Made by a program: the position numbers and the translations under genes. A stretch of 64,000 nt of DNA, taken from the NCBI RefSeq assembly GCF_004016445.2, contig NZ_SADT02000001.1, forward strand, positions 291,630 to 355,629. The letters are read 5' to 3'. Shown piece by piece: positions 41,483 through 49,734 of the stretch (position 1 is its first letter; each line of letters opens with the position of its first letter). This stretch comes from Mesorhizobium sp. M2E.F.Ca.ET.219.01.1.1. Its GTDB lineage: Bacteria; Pseudomonadota; Alphaproteobacteria; Rhizobiales; Rhizobiaceae. Below the pieces are notes generated by a model. That model saw only the letters and a list, made by a program, of their open reading frames with translations, searched no databases and had not been told where the DNA came from.

Positions 41483-42106
41483 TCAATCGCCGGCAGGGAC
41501 ACCGACATAGTTCTGCGTCTTGAAGAGCCCGGCCAGATGGGCAGCGTTGGAGGCCGCCATCTTGATCATGCTGACGACTTTCTCCGGTGTCCCGGGAAGG
41601 TCGACGAAGTTGACGTCACCCATCGCTTCTCCGACCCAGTACACGCCGCCATTGGCGGGAACGGTGAACCCGACATCGTTGAGCGCCTGATAGCATTCGG
41701 CGTGGCAGTGATGTGCGCCATCCTCATTGCCGACGATCGCGACCAGCGCGACCTTGCCGGCGGCCGGCATGCGTCCGCTGTCGTCGGTCTCGGACAGGAA
41801 AGCGTCCATCCGCTCCATCACGCGCTTGGCAACGCTAGACGGCTGTCCCATCCAGATTGGCAAGCCAAGGACAAAGATGTCGGCGGCCAGGATCTTTTGC
41901 CGCAGCTTCGGCCAGTCGTCGCCTTCCCCCATATCGGAGAGCACGCCAGGCTTGATGTTGTGGGCGAGCGCACGTGTCGTTTGGCATTCGACGTCATGTG
42001 CCGCCAAGGCCTTGGTCAACTCAGCGAGCATCCGATCGGTCGAGGACTCGTCATCGTCCTGAGGCATCTTGAGTGTGCAATTCAAGGCAAAAGCGGTTAG
42101 CGGCAT
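41483..42106 (-). CDS. Flavodoxin-like NAD(P)H-dependent FMN reductase family protein
   Basis: 207 residues: MPLTAFALNCTLK at the N-terminus for the FMN phosphate, GLPIWMGQPSSVAKRVMER as the second FMN-binding segment, and VAIVGNEDGAHHC. Full length for the NADPH-dependent FMN reductase family. The ATG follows GGGAAGG. Substrate unknown. It converges on paoC. Confidence 0.85.
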   Translation of the reverse strand: MPLTAFALNCTLKMPQDDDESSTDRMLAELTKALAAHDVECQTTRALAHNIKPGVLSDMGEGDDWPKLRQKILAADIFVLGLPIWMGQPSSVAKRVMERMDAFLSETDDSGRMPAAGKVALVAIVGNEDGAHHCHAECYQALNDVGFTVPANGGVYWVGEAMGDVNFVDLPGTPEKVVSMIKMAASNAAHLAGLFKTQNYVGVPAGD

Positions 42107-42442
42107 CGGACCTTCCCGGCTGAACATGATGACCAACGCGGAGGGCAGACACTGGTTGCCTCTTTCTGCGCAACAGCCAGCCGGAAAGAGTCAGGTGTTT
42201 TCATTGGCAAGGTGGGGCGTGGCCAGAATGCCGTTGCGACCTCATGCGCCTCGGGCGTCGGTTCGGTTCCGGTTGGTGGAGTCGAGTTTAGTTGCAGGTT
42301 AAGCTATTGAAGATACTAATGAAAACCAAAATGCTGAGGTGTCACAGGCGGCATCCAAGTAAAGAAAATCCTATTTTGCTTTCAGATGCTTAGGGGGTAG
42401 GCCAACCGCAGCTGCTACCAACAGAAATACCAGCAAACTATT
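42107..42442. other. Intergenic stretch, nothing recognised
   Basis: About 335 bases, AT-richer than the surroundings between 42290 and 42440. I see no gene, EcfG-like site, terminator or repeat. Confidence 0.4.
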
Positions 42443-42583
42443 TCAGTGGATAGGTTCGGTTTCCGAGCAGGGACTGTCGAGATCAAACAACTGCATCTTA
42501 GGTAGGACGTGTGGATCGAGCCAGAGGTCTGCTACCTCCTCGATCCTTCGAGGCAGCGCATCGGAGATTGAAACCCTGATCAT
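42443..42583 (-). CDS. Short open frame or gene remnant, 46 aa
   Basis: Reads MIRVSISDALPRRIEEVADL then WLDPHVLPKMQLFDL and DSPCSETEPIH. Composition and codon use look protein-like, and the frame stays open about 18 codons upstream of the ATG. No ribosome site or promoter, and it sits in an AT-richer gap, so it could be the tail of a decayed gene rather than a working one. Confidence 0.3.
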   Translation of the reverse strand: MIRVSISDALPRRIEEVADLWLDPHVLPKMQLFDLDSPCSETEPIH

Positions 42584-42783
42584 TTCGGAACTGGCCGAGA
42601 GAGCGTCTTTCGAATTAGCGCTAAAGCATTGAATCTATTCTGATTTCTTATCCCTTGTTACCAGTTTGTTACACAGCCGCGGATGACCGCTATGCCTCCC
42701 GTCCGCCTATGCGCCCGCTAACCCAAGTCTGCAGAAAAGATGACATGGCGGCGGTCTTTTTTCCTCATCGAGATCGAAAGCAA

Positions 42784-42808
42784 GGAACTTAATCGACTGG
42801 GCTCTGTT
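42784..42808 (+). promoter_or_regulatory. EcfG-like promoter, GGAAC-N16-TGTT
   Basis: 30 bases before the Tat-exported SDR. Confidence 0.7.
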
Positions 42809-42838
42809 CGGGCGCTTCACGCACCCCGGAGAAGCCGA

Positions 42839-43849
42839 ATGACCAAAGACCATCCGCATTCATTGTCACGACGCGAAGTCATGGCTGCAGCAGGAGTCGG
42901 AATAGCGGCCGGCGTCGCAGGTCCGGCCAATGCCCAGCAAGCAAGCACCAAACCTCTAGAGAATGGACCCGCCATGCAAGATCCTCGCACCAAGTATCCG
43001 AAGCCGCCCTTCGAAGCGCAAACCCAGCCTTGGCCCGGTTTGGCACGAGATATGAAACCCAAACCCGACCATGGGGAAACCAGCTACAAGGGATCGGGTC
43101 GGCTTGCCGGAAGAAAGGCCCTGATCACAGGCGGCGATTCCGGAATGGGCCGCGCTGCTGCCATCGCCTATGCACGCGAGGGAGCGGATGTCGCTATCAA
43201 TTACGATCCTTCCGAAGAGCCTGACGCGAGCGAGGTGATTCAGCTTATCCGCGATGCTGGCAGAACCGGCGTGGCGCTTCCAGGCGATCTCCGTGACGAG
43301 GGCTTTTGCCAGAGGCTCGTCGCTGACGCCGTGCAGCAGCTCGGTGGCCTCGATATCGTCGTCTGCAATGCTGGAAGACAGCAGGCGAAGCCATCCATCC
43401 TCGACGTCACGAGCGAGGATTTCGATGCCACGATGAAGACCAACATCTACGCGCCGTTCTGGATCATCAAGGCGGCGCTGCCGCATCTGAAGCCTGGTTC
43501 CTGTATAATCGGCACGACGTCGGAACAGGCCTACGATCCTTCGCCCGAGCTTTACGACTATGCCCAGACCAAGGCCGCGACAATGAACTACGTCAAGTCG
43601 CTGGCGAAGCAGCTCGGCTCCAAGGGCATCCGCGTCAACGGTGTGGCGCCTGGCCCGGTCTGGACGCCGTTGCAGATCAGCGGCGGAGCGTCCGAGGAGA
43701 AGTACAAGAAATTTGGCAGCACCACCGCGCTGGAGCGACCGGGCCAGCCGGTGGAACTGGCCTCGATCTACGTGCAGTTGGCCGCCGATGACGCAAGCTT
43801 CGCAACCGGAAACATCTACGGGTCGGGCGGAGGTCAGGGACAACCGTAG
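42839..43849 (+). CDS. Tat-exported short-chain dehydrogenase (YghA-like)
   Basis: 336 residues. The N-terminus LSRREVMAAAGVGIAAG is a twin-arginine-like signal. The SDR domain follows: ITGGDSGMGRAAAIAYAREG, CNAGRQ, serine in GTTSEQAYD, and YAQTKAA as Tyr-x3-Lys. The long N-terminal extension and TKYPKPPF/QPWPG segment are typical of the YghA-like group. CGGAGAAG precedes the ATG and an EcfG-like site (42784-42808) ends 30 bases upstream. Substrate unknown. Confidence 0.9.
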   Translation: MTKDHPHSLSRREVMAAAGVGIAAGVAGPANAQQASTKPLENGPAMQDPRTKYPKPPFEAQTQPWPGLARDMKPKPDHGETSYKGSGRLAGRKALITGGDSGMGRAAAIAYAREGADVAINYDPSEEPDASEVIQLIRDAGRTGVALPGDLRDEGFCQRLVADAVQQLGGLDIVVCNAGRQQAKPSILDVTSEDFDATMKTNIYAPFWIIKAALPHLKPGSCIIGTTSEQAYDPSPELYDYAQTKAATMNYVKSLAKQLGSKGIRVNGVAPGPVWTPLQISGGASEEKYKKFGSTTALERPGQPVELASIYVQLAADDASFATGNIYGSGGGQGQP

Positions 43850-43859
43850 GCAGATAAAC

Positions 43860-43886
43860 GGGCGGCGCCGAGTTCAGCGCCGCCCA
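43860..43886 (+). terminator. GC-rich hairpin after the exported SDR
   Basis: GGGCGGCGC pairs with GCGCCGCCC just after the SDR stop at 43849; no T-run. Confidence 0.4.
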
Positions 43887-44109
43887 AATCGACGGGCAAG
43901 GAGGACCGGGCCATTCCCGGGGCGGGCATCGCGTGTTTGCAATCCCGACGCATCCGGGTTGCGCACCTATGCCTGCGTCCCCGCCCGCCCTATCAGGGCG
44001 CCTTCGGAGCGCAATTTCGCGTCCTGTTCATGAGCGGCATCCTGGCCGGTTGGGTCGTGCGACGATATCCGGCCCGATCGCCATATTCGATCGTAACGAA
44101 CTTTGGCAT
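43874..44109 (-). pseudogene. Degraded YCII/DGPF-domain gene
   Basis: A strong AAAGGAG precedes ATG 44109, and the frame reads MPKFVTIEYGDRAGYRRTT. Near 44040 the sense moves to the neighbouring frame: DAAHEQDAKLRSEGALIGRA, a TAG stop, then VRNPDASGLQTRDARPGNGP, after which similarity ends. These blocks match by memory the layout of small YCII-related proteins. One frameshift, one stop and loss of the 3' half indicate a dead gene. Confidence 0.65.
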
Positions 44110-44194
44110 CGTGAGGACTCCTTTCAGGGTTTGACATAAGGCTTGGGCGACCGCTGCCAAGCAGGCTATCTGCAACTGCGACAGCGCAAAAGGT

Positions 44195-44965
44195 TCAGCC
44201 GATCTCGACCCAGGCGGGGGCGTGATCGCTTGGCTTTTCCCACCCACGAGTCTCGACATCGACACCTGCGGCCAGAATGCCCTTCGCAAGAGACGGGCTT
44301 ACGAGCAGATGGTCCATCCGCAGGCCGGAGCTTCGGTCGTAGCCGCCGCGATAGGAAAAGTTCCAGTAGGTGTATATGCCCTTGTCCGGATGGATACGGC
44401 GCATCGCATCCACCCAGCCCAAGCTCAGCATGTGCGCATAAGCTTTCCTGCTTTCGGGGAAGAAGACAGCATCGCCCAGCCAACGCCTGGGTACTGCAGC
44501 ATCTATCTCAGTGGGCACGACGTTGTAGTCACCACAAAGCACCGTGCGCTCGCCCAACAGCGATCGGCTGTAGGTGATGAGACGCTCGAACCAGCGGAGC
44601 TTGTAATCGAACTTGGGCCCTGGCGCGGGATTGCCATTGGGCAGATAGATGCAGCCGACGATGAGACCGTCGATCTCTGCCTCCAGATAGCGGCTGTGCG
44701 TGTCATCGGGATCGCCAGGCAAGCCACGGCGGCGTCCGACCGGATCCTTTCCGCGCACCAATATCGCCACCCCGTTGTAGGATTTCTGGCCGTGCCAGAT
44801 AGCGCCGAAGCCGGCGTCCCGTATTGCCTCGATGGGAAAATTCTCGTCGGACGTTTTCAGCTCCTGGAGGCAGACAACGTCATAATCGGTTTCGCGAAGC
44901 CACTTCAGGAGCACGGGGAGTCGGCCGTTCACACCATTGACGTTGAAGGTCGCGATCCGGGTCAT
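44195..44965 (-). CDS. xthA: Exodeoxyribonuclease III
   Basis: 256 residues, usual length. Seen: IATFNVNGVNGRL, LQELKTSDENFP with the metal-binding Glu, CGDYNVVPTEID with Asp/Asn, and SDHAPAWVEI with the catalytic Asp-His. An AP endonuclease and 3'-5' exonuclease in base-excision repair. The start MTRIATFN is set by homology; AGGAG lies unusually close to the ATG. Confidence 0.93.
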   Translation of the reverse strand: MTRIATFNVNGVNGRLPVLLKWLRETDYDVVCLQELKTSDENFPIEAIRDAGFGAIWHGQKSYNGVAILVRGKDPVGRRRGLPGDPDDTHSRYLEAEIDGLIVGCIYLPNGNPAPGPKFDYKLRWFERLITYSRSLLGERTVLCGDYNVVPTEIDAAVPRRWLGDAVFFPESRKAYAHMLSLGWVDAMRRIHPDKGIYTYWNFSYRGGYDRSSGLRMDHLLVSPSLAKGILAAGVDVETRGWEKPSDHAPAWVEIG

Positions 44966-45016
44966 CTCCTCAGCTCCGACGTGGGCAATCCAATTGCCGG
45001 CGCCTCGCTCGCCCGG

Positions 45017-45051
45017 CAAAAAAAGACCCCGCCGAGAGTTCGACGGGGCCG
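45017..45051 (-). terminator. Strong Rho-independent terminator
   Basis: On the minus strand GGCCCCGTCG and CGGCGGGGTC form a stem followed by seven Ts. Closes the second DUF4142/YflT-like operon. Confidence 0.8.
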
Positions 45052-45057
45052 CATTTC

Positions 45058-45663
45058 TTAGAGCGGTGTGGTTCGCCGAACACGATCTCGTTCAGCCTCA
45101 ATGTCATCATAGGGCTCCGCGGCAGCGTCAAATCCTGTCCATCCCCCGGCCTCGTAAGCGCTACGCCGCTCGTCAAGATTGACGGCACGCTCTCCACGCA
45201 GGATCCGTTCAGCCTCGCCGGCAAGCCGATCATCCACTCTGGCAGTCACGAGACTGCCGCCACGGCGCACGCCCTCAGCATAGACATGCGCATCGCGTTC
45301 CGAGACGCCGGATTCGGTCAGCGCACCGACGATGCCGCCAGCGGCTCCGCCGACCAGAGCGCCGCCGACCGCGCCGGCAGCCGTCGCAGCGAGCCAACCT
45401 GCCGCCACGACGGGCCCGACACCCGGGATGGCCATGATCCCAAGCCCGGTAAGGAGCCCGCCGGCGCCGCCGACGAGCGCTCCCAGGCCAGCGCCGGCGG
45501 CGGCATCTTCACCGGCGTCTGAAGTCTCATCCTGTCGATACCGATTGTCGGCATTGTTCGCCACGATGCTGATGTCGTCTCGCGGCACGCCGATCGCTTC
45601 CAACTCGCTTACGGCGTTGGCAGCGTCCTGATAGTCATCGAAAAGTCCGGTGACAGTCGTCAT
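45058..45663 (-). CDS. YflT-like general stress protein with glycine-zipper region (copy 2)
   Basis: 201 residues, a clear paralog of the protein at 23664: VTGLFDDYQDAANAVSELEA, DISIVANN, the same Gly/Ala-rich middle (GGLLTGLGIMAIPGVGPVV) and EGVRRGGSLVTARVDD. It follows the second DUF4142 gene by 24 bases and is closed by a strong terminator at 45017-45051. Function unknown. Confidence 0.87.
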   Translation of the reverse strand: MTTVTGLFDDYQDAANAVSELEAIGVPRDDISIVANNADNRYRQDETSDAGEDAAAGAGLGALVGGAGGLLTGLGIMAIPGVGPVVAAGWLAATAAGAVGGALVGGAAGGIVGALTESGVSERDAHVYAEGVRRGGSLVTARVDDRLAGEAERILRGERAVNLDERRSAYEAGGWTGFDAAAEPYDDIEAERDRVRRTTPL

Positions 45664-45687
45664 TTTTCACTCCATTCGTAATCTTGG

Positions 45688-46437
45688 TTATTGAGCCCCG
45701 GCAACAACGTTGCCTTTGAAATCAAGCGCGACGGCTACCTGCTTTCCGTCTTTCTCGGCGGTGCCGCGCCAGATACCCTGGTCGTCCTTCGTCAGCGCGC
45801 TGACATTCGAGAAGCCGGCATCCTGAATGCGCGATTTCGCCTGCGTTTCAGTGAAGCTATTGGCTCCGGGCACCGGGGCGGATGCGTTCTGATCGGTGCC
45901 TGTGGCCGCGGGGGCGGTGCTGGTGGTTGTGGTATCGTCGGTTTTGCCGGAGGCGATCTTTTCGACCATCTCCTGATGCATTTTGAGCGTCGGCAGCGTC
46001 TGCTGCGCGAATGCCTTGAGATCGGCGTTGTCGCCGTCGGCCGCATAGTCCTGGAACAGTTTGACCGCGTCGGCATGCGCGTCTTGCTGCATCTTCACGT
46101 AGGACTGGTCGACCGATCCGTTCGCGGACTTCAGCGCCTCGAGGTCGCTCTTGTGCTTCGCATCGGTGTCCGCGGGAACCTGTAGTTTCTGCTCGCCGGC
46201 GATCGACTGCAGCTTGGCGTTAGCCGCGCCATGATCGGTTATCATTTTCTGGGCGAAGTCGTTGACGGCCTGGTCTTTCGCCTTGCCCTGGACGATCTTG
46301 CTTGACTCGACTTCGAAGATCCCGCCTTCGGCTGCCTTGTTAACGAAATCCTGTGCCTTCTCGGCGCTGAGCGCCGGCTGGGCAAAACCCAGCGCGACGG
46401 CCGTGCAGAGCCCGGCCGATAGCAAACGAAGTTTCAT
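45688..46437 (-). CDS. DUF4142 ferritin-like exported protein (copy 2)
   Basis: 249 residues. Signal peptide (LLSAGLCTAVALGFAQPALS), DUF4142 helices (KAQDFVNKAAEGGIFEVESS, MITDHGAANAKL, LPTLKMHQEM), a Thr/Ala-rich linker, and a C-terminal TETQAKSRIQDAGF, GIWRGTAEKDG module like that of the 24278 gene. Probably periplasmic. TTGGAGGACATC precedes the ATG and an EcfG-like site (46478-46502) ends 40 bases upstream. Confidence 0.9.
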   Translation of the reverse strand: MKLRLLSAGLCTAVALGFAQPALSAEKAQDFVNKAAEGGIFEVESSKIVQGKAKDQAVNDFAQKMITDHGAANAKLQSIAGEQKLQVPADTDAKHKSDLEALKSANGSVDQSYVKMQQDAHADAVKLFQDYAADGDNADLKAFAQQTLPTLKMHQEMVEKIASGKTDDTTTTSTAPAATGTDQNASAPVPGANSFTETQAKSRIQDAGFSNVSALTKDDQGIWRGTAEKDGKQVAVALDFKGNVVAGAQ

Positions 46438-46477
46438 AGATGATGTCCTCCAACGCACTGAATTGTGCCTGGAGGCA

Positions 46478-46502
46478 AACAGAGGGGCGAAGCGTTTGTT
46501 CC
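46478..46502 (-). promoter_or_regulatory. EcfG-like promoter, GGAAC-N16-TGTT
   Basis: 40 bases before the second DUF4142 gene. Confidence 0.7.
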
Positions 46503-46551
46503 AACGCCAATTCGATTTGGTGCTAAGCCGCTGAGCTTCGCATCTACGTCG

Positions 46552-46596
46552 CGCCTAAGGGGCTGGGAAGATTTCGGTACCGACGGACTCCTGCGC
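46552..46596 (+). pseudogene. Remnant matching the 3' end of the 47787 gene
   Basis: The plus frame here reads RLRGWEDFGTDGLLR, nearly identical to the last residues (RLRGWEDFDIDGLLR) of the protein at 47787-48419, with matching nucleotides. No start, ribosome site or upstream homology remains. It looks like the surviving tail of a second copy, or a small duplicated segment. Confidence 0.5.
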
Positions 46597-46618
46597 TCAC
46601 GGGCGCAGAACGCGCAGC

Positions 46619-46984
46619 TCAATTTTCCGCGACGAAGGTTACGGCCTCGACATTGTGCCCATCCGGGTCGAGCAAGAAAGCTGCAAAGTAATCCGGCGCG
46701 TATTGGGTGCGAATGCCAGGCGCGCCGTTATCGCGACCTCCGGAGGCAAGGCCTGCCTCGTAGAACGCGTGTACCATTCCCCGAGAGCCGGCGCGGAACG
46801 CCATGTGGATGGGTCCAGGAGGAGGACCGAATGCCCCGATCCAGAGACGACCGGAGTAGCCGCCCAACATGGCCCAGCCCTCGCCAGATTCCAGCACGCC
46901 AAGACCGAGAGGTGCCAGCACTGCTTTGTAAAAGGCGAGCGATTTCTCTAAATTCCCGACGTTGAAGCCGATGTGGTCGAACAT
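46619..46984 (-). CDS. VOC (glyoxalase/bleomycin-resistance fold) protein
   Basis: 121 residues: DHIGFNVGNLEKSLAFYK with the first metal-ligand histidine, IHMAFRAGSR, and LLDPDGHNVEAV near the end. One full VOC domain of two beta-alpha-beta repeats. The substrate is unknown; family members act on glyoxal adducts, dioxygenase substrates or antibiotics. Confidence 0.88.
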   Translation of the reverse strand: MFDHIGFNVGNLEKSLAFYKAVLAPLGLGVLESGEGWAMLGGYSGRLWIGAFGPPPGPIHMAFRAGSRGMVHAFYEAGLASGGRDNGAPGIRTQYAPDYFAAFLLDPDGHNVEAVTFVAEN

Positions 46985-47037
46985 GCGCCTATCCTCTGAT
47001 TAGCCCAACTCAGTAACGTTTAGCTTTTGGTGATCTG

Positions 47038-47601
47038 TCACTCGGGCGGCTGACGGTCGGACACCTCTTCGATCTTGTCCAAGACTGCCTCCGGCGCCAC
47101 ATCGCGCTTGAGTTCCTTGATCTCGTGATCCGCGTCGGTATCTATGTTGAGACGCTTGGCAATCTCCTCCACCAGCTTGATGAGCTTGGTGGTTTCGTGC
47201 TCGTTAAGCAGGCTGACCTGCAGATCGAGGTCTGCCCTGGAATTATCCTCCGCGGCCATTCGGTTCTGATTGATGAGCACGAAGGTCGAGAGGAAGATGG
47301 CCTCGACCGAGGCGAACATGGCCAGGATGACCAGTGATGGGTCCCAAGGTCTTACGGAGCTCAGGATGCCCACATTGAGGGCGATCCAACCGCCGAAGAA
47401 GGCGACGTGTAAGTAGACGAAGACCATGCTTCCGGCGAAGCCGCTGATCGCTGCGGCTGCGCGCTCCTCCAGCGTTGCGGCTTTGGCTTCGCGTTTTCGC
47501 CTCTCGATCAGCGCCTCAATGTTTCGCGCCAGGGCAGGGGCGAGGCCTTCTGGCGCCGGCTTGGTTGGCGTGAAATATCTGTTCCTTTTCGACGCGGCCA
47601 T
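47038..47601 (-). CDS. DUF1003 membrane protein
   Basis: 187 residues with two spans (GFAGSMVFVYLHVAFFGGW and VILAMFASVEAIFLSTFVLI) followed by NQNRMAAEDNSRADLD, the DUF1003 signature, and a charged C-terminal coiled-coil-like tail. Family function unknown. ATG 47601 gives the usual length; the frame is open further upstream. Confidence 0.88.
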   Translation of the reverse strand: MAASKRNRYFTPTKPAPEGLAPALARNIEALIERRKREAKAATLEERAAAAISGFAGSMVFVYLHVAFFGGWIALNVGILSSVRPWDPSLVILAMFASVEAIFLSTFVLINQNRMAAEDNSRADLDLQVSLLNEHETTKLIKLVEEIAKRLNIDTDADHEIKELKRDVAPEAVLDKIEEVSDRQPPE

Positions 47602-47786
47602 CCGTCCAATCCAGTCTCTTCGGTCTAGCCAGCCTAACTCGCCGATTGACAATTCGCTCCACGGAGCCTTCTCAGATGGCCGAATGTGGCGAGAATGCTC
47701 TTGCTTGCGATCACAGGCGCCGCGCCACACCGGATTGCCTCTCGAACCGGCGTTGTGCTGGGCCCAACCCGGCCTATTTATCCGAT

Positions 47787-48419
47787 ATGCCCGGGCGCCA
47801 AAAAACCGAACCGACCGCCAAGTTGATCGCTGAGTGGCCGCTTTTGCCTGCGGCGACTTTGGGATCGTCCATGCGGGCGAGGGGCATTTTCCTCGAGATC
47901 CGCGCGCGCCTTCCCGCGCCGCTGAGAAAGCTGCTCCACATCGAATCCCGTGTGCTTACTTTGCGGCTCCCAGATGGCTCGGATGCCGACCCTGACGCGG
48001 CAAGGGCGATCGTATCCAAAGCCATGCGCGACATCGAAGATCTGCCGGTCATCCCTCGCGAGGTCGAGGATATCCTGACGATCTCGTCCGGCGAGCGGCA
48101 CCGCTGGCTAAAGGACGGTCGGCTTCAGAGCGCCGGGACGCGAACCGTGAAACTTCGCGGCCGGGCGAGGAAGATCACTTTCCACGTGTTTGACCCGCGC
48201 CACATCGAGGATGTGCTCGACCGAGATCTGGTCACTGTCTGGCGTGATGAAGACGCGGCGACAGCTGCCGAGAACCGGAGACGCGCCGCCGCAAGGGCAG
48301 CTCTGAAGCGCTCCCAAAAGAATCGCGGCGGGGCCGCAAGTAACACCGACGAGAGTCGGAACGATGCGCCCCGCCTGAGAGGTTGGGAAGATTTCGATAT
48401 CGACGGCCTTTTACGCTGA
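47787..48419 (+). CDS. Hypothetical protein, 210 aa
   Basis: Begins MPGRQKTEPTAKLIAEWPLL; an alternative ATG is 28 codons in. Basic, Arg-rich, with IESRVLTLRLPDGSDADPDA and VTVWRDEDAATAAENRRRAA coiled-coil-like near the end, and the C-terminus LRGWEDFDIDGLLR. The same C-terminal sequence survives alone at 46552. No family recognised. Confidence 0.65.
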   Translation: MPGRQKTEPTAKLIAEWPLLPAATLGSSMRARGIFLEIRARLPAPLRKLLHIESRVLTLRLPDGSDADPDAARAIVSKAMRDIEDLPVIPREVEDILTISSGERHRWLKDGRLQSAGTRTVKLRGRARKITFHVFDPRHIEDVLDRDLVTVWRDEDAATAAENRRRAAARAALKRSQKNRGGAASNTDESRNDAPRLRGWEDFDIDGLLR

Positions 48420-48487
48420 GGGAATTGCCCGCCAACGTGCTTCCAAGCGACGCGTATATCATTGGCCGAGATGGACCGTCGCTTCTA

Positions 48488-48587
48488 GTGCGTTTCACCG
48501 TTTCATAGAAACGGCGAAACGCCCTATCTATTTGTTTTTACGCAATTCCGGGCGGAAAACCGCGCACACTTTTCCTGGAATTGCTCT
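48488..48587. repeat. Second palindromic repeat family, copy 2
   Basis: GCGTTTCACCGTTTC...GAAACGC (48490-48522), then GCAATTCCGGGCGGAAAAC to GGAATTGCTCT. The second half matches 27782-27825 closely, including CACACTTTTCCTG. Confidence 0.72.
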
Positions 48588-48603
48588 AGCCGAAGCCGGG
48601 CCC

Positions 48604-49734
48604 CTATCGGCGGCGATTGTTGCCACCGTCAAAGTTACGTCCTATCCGGCGATACATGAAAGCATCGTCGCCGGCGGTATTGCTGCGCCGCGTTTCATCG
48701 ACCAAGGTGGCCATACGGGCGTGTGCTGTCGACTTGATGCAGGCTGGATCTGTTGCGGCGGCATCGCCGACAATCGCCAATGCCTGACAGCGGCAGCCAC
48801 CCCAATCGACCTCGCGGCGCTCGCAGCTTCGACACGGCTCCCGCATCCACTCGGTGCCGCGGAAGGCGTTGAATGCCGGTGAATCGGTCCAGATTTCGGC
48901 GAGGCTGCGGTCTCCGAAGCGCTCGAAGCGCAGCGAGGGGATCGTCTGGGCGGCGTGGCACGGCAACACGGTGCCGTCGGGAGTCACCATGAAGGCGTCG
49001 CGCGCCCAGCCGCCCATGCATGGCTTGGGGTAGATGGCGAAGTAATCCGGTGTGACGAAATCGATGTTCATGATGCCGGCTAGCTGTTCCTGGGCAGCCG
49101 CGACGATGTCGGCCTGCCGGTCGACGGCGGCACGGTCGGGCATCAGCAAATCGCGATTGGCGAGCGCCCAGCCGGAATATTGGACATTGGCGATCTCGAG
49201 CCGCTCCGCATCCAAGGAGAGGGCAAGGTCGATGAATTCCGGCACCTCCTCGATATTGTGGCGATGGACCGGCGCATTGATGGTGAGAGGCAGCCCGGCC
49301 GCGCGGGCGCGGTGCGCCGTCTCCAACTTCTTCTCATGGCTGCCTTGGTGGTTGCCGATACGGTCGGTGGTCGCCGGACGGGCGCCCTGGAAGCTCAGTT
49401 GCAGGTGGTCGAGACCGGCTTCGGCAAAGGCCTCGATGCGACCTTCGGCAATGCCGACGCCGGCGGTAATGAGGTTGGTGTAGACGCCAAGCGCCGAACA
49501 CGCTGCGATCAGCTGTTCGAGGTCGCGGCGCAGCGTCGGTTCGCCACCGGAAAGATGCACCTGCAGGACACCGAGATCGGCGGCCTGTGAGAAGAGATCG
49601 AGCCAGGTCTGCGTGTCGAGTTCGCGGTTGGCCTTCAGCAGTTCGAGCGGATTGGAGCAATAGGGGCACCGCAGCGGGCAGCGATGCGTCAGTTCCGCCA
49701 GCATGCCGATCGGAGGCAGAAGTGCCTCGCTCAC
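48604..49734 (-). CDS. pqqE: PQQ biosynthesis radical SAM enzyme PqqE
   Basis: 376 residues. The radical-SAM cluster motif CPLRCPYC is near the N-terminus, HLSGGEPTLRRDL follows, and the C-terminal SPASM-like cysteines appear in MGGWAR, CRSCERREVDWGGCRCQA. PqqE makes the Glu-Tyr carbon bond in the PqqA peptide. The start is GTG 49734, overlapping the pqqD stop by four bases. Confidence 0.95.
   Translation of the reverse strand: MSEALLPPIGMLAELTHRCPLRCPYCSNPLELLKANRELDTQTWLDLFSQAADLGVLQVHLSGGEPTLRRDLEQLIAACSALGVYTNLITAGVGIAEGRIEAFAEAGLDHLQLSFQGARPATTDRIGNHQGSHEKKLETAHRARAAGLPLTINAPVHRHNIEEVPEFIDLALSLDAERLEIANVQYSGWALANRDLLMPDRAAVDRQADIVAAAQEQLAGIMNIDFVTPDYFAIYPKPCMGGWARDAFMVTPDGTVLPCHAAQTIPSLRFERFGDRSLAEIWTDSPAFNAFRGTEWMREPCRSCERREVDWGGCRCQALAIVGDAAATDPACIKSTAHARMATLVDETRRSNTAGDDAFMYRRIGRNFDGGNNRRR

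Noticed and set aside
39703..41508. A 601-codon open frame opposite paoC
   Set aside because: Antisense shadow of a well supported molybdenum subunit; Arg/His-rich nonsense composition.
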